A stretch of DNA of 64,000 nt, taken from positions 1 through 64,000 of the forward strand of contig CAWJES010000004.1 of assembly GCA_963841965.1 (NCBI GenBank), in the 5' to 3' direction. This stretch comes from Palsa-459 sp963841965 (lineage in GTDB: Bacteria; Actinomycetota; Acidimicrobiia; Acidimicrobiales; RAAP-2). The notes beneath the pieces were generated by a model. It saw nothing but the letters and a program-made list of their open reading frames with translations, was not told the origin of the DNA and did no database searches. The translations under genes and the position numbers were made by a program. This document shows positions 60,558 to 64,000 of the stretch, in pieces (position 1 is the stretch's first letter; each line of letters begins with the position of its first letter).

Positions 60558-61508
60558 GTGCCCAAAGCGCCTCACACCTGGACGGGCGGAGGAAGGTTCC
60601 TCAGCGTCTGGCGCCCGGTGCTCGTGGTCTCGATCGGAGCCCTGGCAGCGGCGTCGCTCGCTGCATGCGGCTCGACCAGTGCCGCCGGCACCGCTTCGAC
60701 GACGACCTACGGGACGGCCCAGTACGGCGCATCACCCACCCACCCCTCCCCCGCCGAGCAGGCCGCGACGCTTGCCGCGACCGCCGGGTACCGCCGGGCG
60801 CTCCTGACGGCCGCGGAGTCGTACGCCGGGGACGTGCAGCGTCTCGAGGCAGCCATCGGCGCAGGCGACCTCTCGGCCGCCCGGAGCGACGAGCTCGCAG
60901 CGCAGCGCGACTACGACGTCCTTCGACCCAACATCCAGCCGGACTCGGCGACAGCCAACGCCATCGACGGCGAGGCCTGGAGCACCGGGTCGGGCTCCTT
61001 CGCCGGGCTGCACGCCGTCGAGCGGTCCCTCTGGAACGGTTCGGGAACATCCGGGGCGGCACGTGACGCGACGCAGCTCGTCAATTCATCGGCGACCGTG
61101 GCGTTCCTCTTCTACCGGGCGATCCTGACGCCACAGCAGATCTCGGCGCAGGCGCAGAGCACGCTGGACTGGGTCGTGGACGTCCCGATCCAGCAGCGCG
61201 AGGAGCTGTACAGCCACGACAACATGCTCGACGTCGCGGCCAGCATCGATGCCGCCCGATCTGCATACGAGCTGGTGGCTCCACTCGGCCGCATGGTGGA
61301 TCCGGCGACGACGACGCTCGTGGCGGCGAGGTTCGCGACGCTCGATTCGGCGCTCGGGCAGCGTGGCGACGTGGCTTCCCGCCTCGACGACTCGATCAGC
61401 ACCGCCCAGTGGCACACCCTCGCGGTCGACGTCGACGCCGTTGACGCACCGCTCGGGACCCTCACCGGCGACCTCGCAGGGTTCGGGAGCGGAAGGCTGT
61501 ACGCATGA
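60558..61508 (+). CDS. efeO: EfeO/EfeM-like imelysin-domain lipoprotein
   Basis: 316 residues. Lipoprotein signal with lipobox SLAAC (Cys37), then an imelysin (M75) domain with the HxxE metal motif HAVE (152-155) in GLHAVERSLWNGSG. The cupredoxin domain of full EfeO is absent, as in EfeM. Part of EfeUOB-type ferrous iron uptake; binds iron outside the membrane. Stop overlaps the efeB ATG (ATGAGC region). No efeU permease in the window. Confidence 0.88.
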   Translation: MPKAPHTWTGGGRFLSVWRPVLVVSIGALAAASLAACGSTSAAGTASTTTYGTAQYGASPTHPSPAEQAATLAATAGYRRALLTAAESYAGDVQRLEAAIGAGDLSAARSDELAAQRDYDVLRPNIQPDSATANAIDGEAWSTGSGSFAGLHAVERSLWNGSGTSGAARDATQLVNSSATVAFLFYRAILTPQQISAQAQSTLDWVVDVPIQQREELYSHDNMLDVAASIDAARSAYELVAPLGRMVDPATTTLVAARFATLDSALGQRGDVASRLDDSISTAQWHTLAVDVDAVDAPLGTLTGDLAGFGSGRLYA

Positions 61509-62926
61509 GCGAGACCGGAGCGACCGCACCGATGGAGCGCCCGGGCGGACCTCGGTTCTCTCGACGCGCGCTGCTCGCTGGCACGTCGGCCGCCGCAGCG
61601 GGGCTGGTGACCGCTGGCATCATCGCCAAGGGGTCCGCTTTCGCAGCCGCGAGCGACGCCATCGCGTTCACCGGAATCCACCAGGCCGGCATCGCGACCC
61701 CCGCCCAGGAGCGCCTCGTCTTCGCTGCGTTCGATCTCACGACCGCCAGTCGGAGCGAGCTCGAGGATCTCCTGCGCACCTGGTCCGCAGCTGCAGCACG
61801 GCTGACCGAGGGCCAGCCCCTCGAGGGCTCGGCGAGCGAATGGCAGCCGCCGGCGGACACGGGTGAGGCCACCGGGCTCGGATCGGCCAACCTGACCTTG
61901 ACCGTCGGCTTCGGTCGCTCGATGTTCGACCGTCGGTTCGGCCTCGCATCGAGGCTCCCCGCCGCCCTGGTGGACCTCCCAGAGTTCCCCGGCGACCAGC
62001 TGGATCCGAGCCGGTCGGGCGGCGACCTGTGCGTCCAGGCGTGCGCGGACGATGCTCAGGTCGCGTTCCACGCGATCCACAACCTCGCGCGACTCGCCAC
62101 GGGATCAGCCGCGCTCCGCTGGATGCAGGTCGGCTTCAACCGGACGTCGTCGACCTCGTCGGCGCAGACGACGCCGAGGAACCTCCTCGGCTTCAAGGAC
62201 GGGACGGACAACCTCGTTGCCCAGGACGCAGCCTCCTTCGACCGCTTCGTGTGGGCTGGCGAGGAATCTGACCAGTCGTGGATGAGGGGTGGGTCCTACC
62301 TTGTCGCCAGGCGGATCCGCACGCACCTCGAGCAGTGGGCAGCGACGTCGCTCGCCGCGCAGCAGGACGTGATCGGGCGGTTCAAGGCGTCCGGCGCGCC
62401 GTTGACCGGCCATCGAGAGCACGACCCCGTGAAGCTCGGCGCATATGAGCCGCACGGCGGCTACGTGATCCCCGCCGGCGCGCACATCCGCGTCGCCGCA
62501 CCGCAGAGCAACGGGGGCCAGCGGATCCTCCGGCGCGGCTACAGCTTCGCCGACGGCGTCGATCCGACCACCGGGGAGCTCGACGCGGGACTGTTCTTCA
62601 TCTGCTTCCAGAAGGATCCGCGCGCCCAGTTCATCAGGATCCAGTCGAGCCTCGCCTACAACGACGCGCTCCGTGAATACGTCGCCCACACCGCGAGCGC
62701 GGCGTTCGCCTGTCCCCCGGGGGTCGCGGAGGGGGGCTTCTGGGGGAAACATTGTTCCGCACGTCTCGTCGCACCTGACACTCCGGGTGGCCCGGCCGCG
62801 GCTAGTTTCTCGTGGTCGGTGACCGGAGGGTCACTGCACGAAAGAGGGGGAGCATGCGGGCATCGACTCGTTTTCCAAGACTGTTCGGCGTTGGAGCGTC
62901 GATCGCGCTGGTTGCCAGCGCGGTGA
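61505..62926 (+). CDS. efeB: EfeB-like DyP-type heme peroxidase, apparently frameshifted at the C-terminus
   Basis: Tat signal with twin Arg (SRRALLAG, 20-21), DyP core GFKDGTDN (229-236), a His in GHREHDPVKL near residue 305 and the RRGYSFADG segment. Oxidises iron or heme in EfeUOB systems. As read, the last ~55 residues (after GGFWGKH) are unlike the family and run 73 bp into the next gene. Adding one G to the run at 62742-62746 gives the family ending GGFWGETLFRTSRRT with a stop at 62776-62778, which would be the true end. Coupled to efeO by overlap. Confidence 0.9.
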   Translation: MSETGATAPMERPGGPRFSRRALLAGTSAAAAGLVTAGIIAKGSAFAAASDAIAFTGIHQAGIATPAQERLVFAAFDLTTASRSELEDLLRTWSAAAARLTEGQPLEGSASEWQPPADTGEATGLGSANLTLTVGFGRSMFDRRFGLASRLPAALVDLPEFPGDQLDPSRSGGDLCVQACADDAQVAFHAIHNLARLATGSAALRWMQVGFNRTSSTSSAQTTPRNLLGFKDGTDNLVAQDAASFDRFVWAGEESDQSWMRGGSYLVARRIRTHLEQWAATSLAAQQDVIGRFKASGAPLTGHREHDPVKLGAYEPHGGYVIPAGAHIRVAAPQSNGGQRILRRGYSFADGVDPTTGELDAGLFFICFQKDPRAQFIRIQSSLAYNDALREYVAHTASAAFACPPGVAEGGFWGKHCSARLVAPDTPGGPAAASFSWSVTGGSLHERGGACGHRLVFQDCSALERRSRWLPAR

Positions 62927-64000
62927 CCTTCGGCACCCTGGCCCAGCCCGCGACATCCGCGTCCGCGACCACCAGGCACGCCACCGGGCACGTGCTGCTC
63001 GTCGGGACGTTCCACGGTGTCAAGGGCCAGTACTCGTCGATCCAGGCCGCCGTGAACGCAGCCAAGCCGAACGACTGGATCCTGATCGCGCCCGGTGACT
63101 ACCACGAGACCGATGACCTGGCTCACCCGCCGTCCACCTACGCGAACGGCCGGTTCGGCTCGGTGCTCATCAGGACCTCGGACATCCATCTTCGCGGCAT
63201 GAACCGCAACTCCGTCGTGGTCGACGGCACGAAGCCCGGATCGTCGAAGTGCACCGCGAACCCCGCAGACCAGGAGTTCGGCCACGTTGTCGGCGGCAAG
63301 GCCGTCGGACGCAACGGCGTCGTGGTCTTCGAGGCGAACGGGGTCAGCGTCGAGAACCTGACCGCCTGCAACTTCCTCTCGGGCAGCCAGGACTCCGGGA
63401 ACGGCATCTGGTGGAACGGCGGCGAGGACTCCGAGAAGATCGGGCTCACTGGCTACACCGGGGACTACCTCTCGGACACCACCACGTACTTCGGCGGCGA
63501 GGCCACGGCCTCGACCTACGGCATCTTCTCCTCAGACGCCTCGGGTGGCAAGTGGACCAACATCTACGCCAGCAACCAGAACGACTCGGGCATGTACGTG
63601 GGCGCCTGCCAGCAGCTCTGCAACATCACGATCTCGGGCGCCACGATGCAGTACAACGCGCTCGGCTACTCGGGCACGAACTCGGGCGGCGCGGTCGTCA
63701 TCGAGCACTCGACGTTCGACAACAACCAGGAGGGGTTCGACACGAACACCCAGATCAATGGCGACCCGCCCGCGCCGCAGAACGGTGCCTGCCCGAACAA
63801 CGCGATCTCGCCGATCACCCACACGCACAGCTGCTGGGTCTTCCTTGACAACAAGGTCTTCGACAACAACGAGGCCAACGTCCCCGCCGCGGGCGGCGCG
63901 GCAGCCGGCCCGACGGGCACCGGCATGACGGTGTCGGGCGGCAAGAACGACACAATCATGGACAACGACTTCTACGACAATGGCGCGTGGGGTGCGCTGT
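62854..64000 (+). CDS. Secreted right-handed beta-helix protein (3' end outside window)
   Basis: 382 residues visible. Signal peptide (ASTRFPRLFGVGASIALVASAVTFGTLAQPATSA, about 1-36), then KGQYSSIQAAVNAAKPNDWILIAPGDYHE, the entry motif of pectate-lyase-like/NosD beta-helices, and repeated Asn-rich rungs (NGVSVENLTACNF, NITISGATMQYNALGY, HSTFDNNQEGFDTNT, LDNKVFDNNEANV). Several Cys suggest extracellular disulfides. No catalytic residues identified; could bind or cut a polysaccharide. ATG at 62854 follows AGAGGGGGAGC. It overlaps the uncorrected efeB frame, which supports the frameshift there. Confidence 0.88.
   Translation, partial: MRASTRFPRLFGVGASIALVASAVTFGTLAQPATSASATTRHATGHVLLVGTFHGVKGQYSSIQAAVNAAKPNDWILIAPGDYHETDDLAHPPSTYANGRFGSVLIRTSDIHLRGMNRNSVVVDGTKPGSSKCTANPADQEFGHVVGGKAVGRNGVVVFEANGVSVENLTACNFLSGSQDSGNGIWWNGGEDSEKIGLTGYTGDYLSDTTTYFGGEATASTYGIFSSDASGGKWTNIYASNQNDSGMYVGACQQLCNITISGATMQYNALGYSGTNSGGAVVIEHSTFDNNQEGFDTNTQINGDPPAPQNGACPNNAISPITHTHSCWVFLDNKVFDNNEANVPAAGGAAAGPTGTGMTVSGGKNDTIMDNDFYDNGAWGAL

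Overview
The window is high-GC, tightly packed bacterial chromosome. Gene order (mraZ-rsmH-ftsL-ftsI-murE-mraY-ftsW-murG-murC-murB-ftsQ-ftsZ, then yggS-sepF-yggT-divIVA-traR/dksA-lspA-rluD), frequent GTG starts, ATGA/GTGA stop-start overlaps, DUF3040 and DUF3417-type alpha-glucan phosphorylases point to an actinobacterium (Actinomycetota). A deep lineage such as Acidimicrobiia is possible, but I cannot prove it from sequence alone. MurE carries the DNPR motif, which indicates meso-diaminopimelate peptidoglycan. I saw no rRNA, tRNA, CRISPR, insertion sequence or prophage gene.

Region 1 (1-17886, all minus strand) is the division and cell-wall (dcw) cluster. It runs leftward from a clear promoter in front of mraZ, with almost every gene overlapping the next. 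murF and murD are absent from their usual places. Region 2 (18044-24799) holds mostly minus-strand housekeeping genes: a lipoate ligase-like protein, an HNH nuclease, a small unknown protein, a ROK kinase, a DUF3040 protein, a secreted beta-propeller protein and a LapA-domain protein. Two plus-strand genes, a membrane protein and a low-molecular-weight phosphatase, are also there. Region 3 (24796-28654) is an MMPL transporter coupled to a DHA2-type MFS exporter.

Region 4 (28828-42473) is an alpha-glucan (glycogen) cluster: phosphorylase 1, a single reading frame joining 4-alpha-glucanotransferase (MalQ) to branching enzyme (GlgB), and phosphorylase 2 on the plus strand. A GH63-like glucosidase coupled to debranching enzyme GlgX lies convergent on the minus strand. 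Together they can remodel and degrade glycogen; no glgC or glgA is in the window. Region 5 (42621-52763) is mixed: an SDR, DUF2254, two coupled GNAT acetyltransferases, MsrA, an MFS exporter, an ABC-2 exporter pair and a second MMPL protein. It ends in a 41-bp palindrome.

Region 6 (52774-55961) has three secreted proteins on the minus strand. Two share the same unusual 5' leader, with an imperfect palindrome about 90 nt upstream of the start. Region 7 (56121-60423) is a minus-strand operon joining a polar amino-acid-type ABC importer to a CaiB/BaiF CoA-transferase and a 150-residue unknown protein. Region 8 (60558-64000) is plus-strand EfeO- and EfeB-like iron-uptake proteins and the start of a secreted beta-helix protein cut by the window edge.

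A caution for users: four genes (yggS, murG, the secreted gene at 54605-55209 and efeB) each carry an apparent one-base frameshift at a short G/C run. Because murG is normally essential, uncorrected homopolymer errors in the assembly are the simplest explanation.
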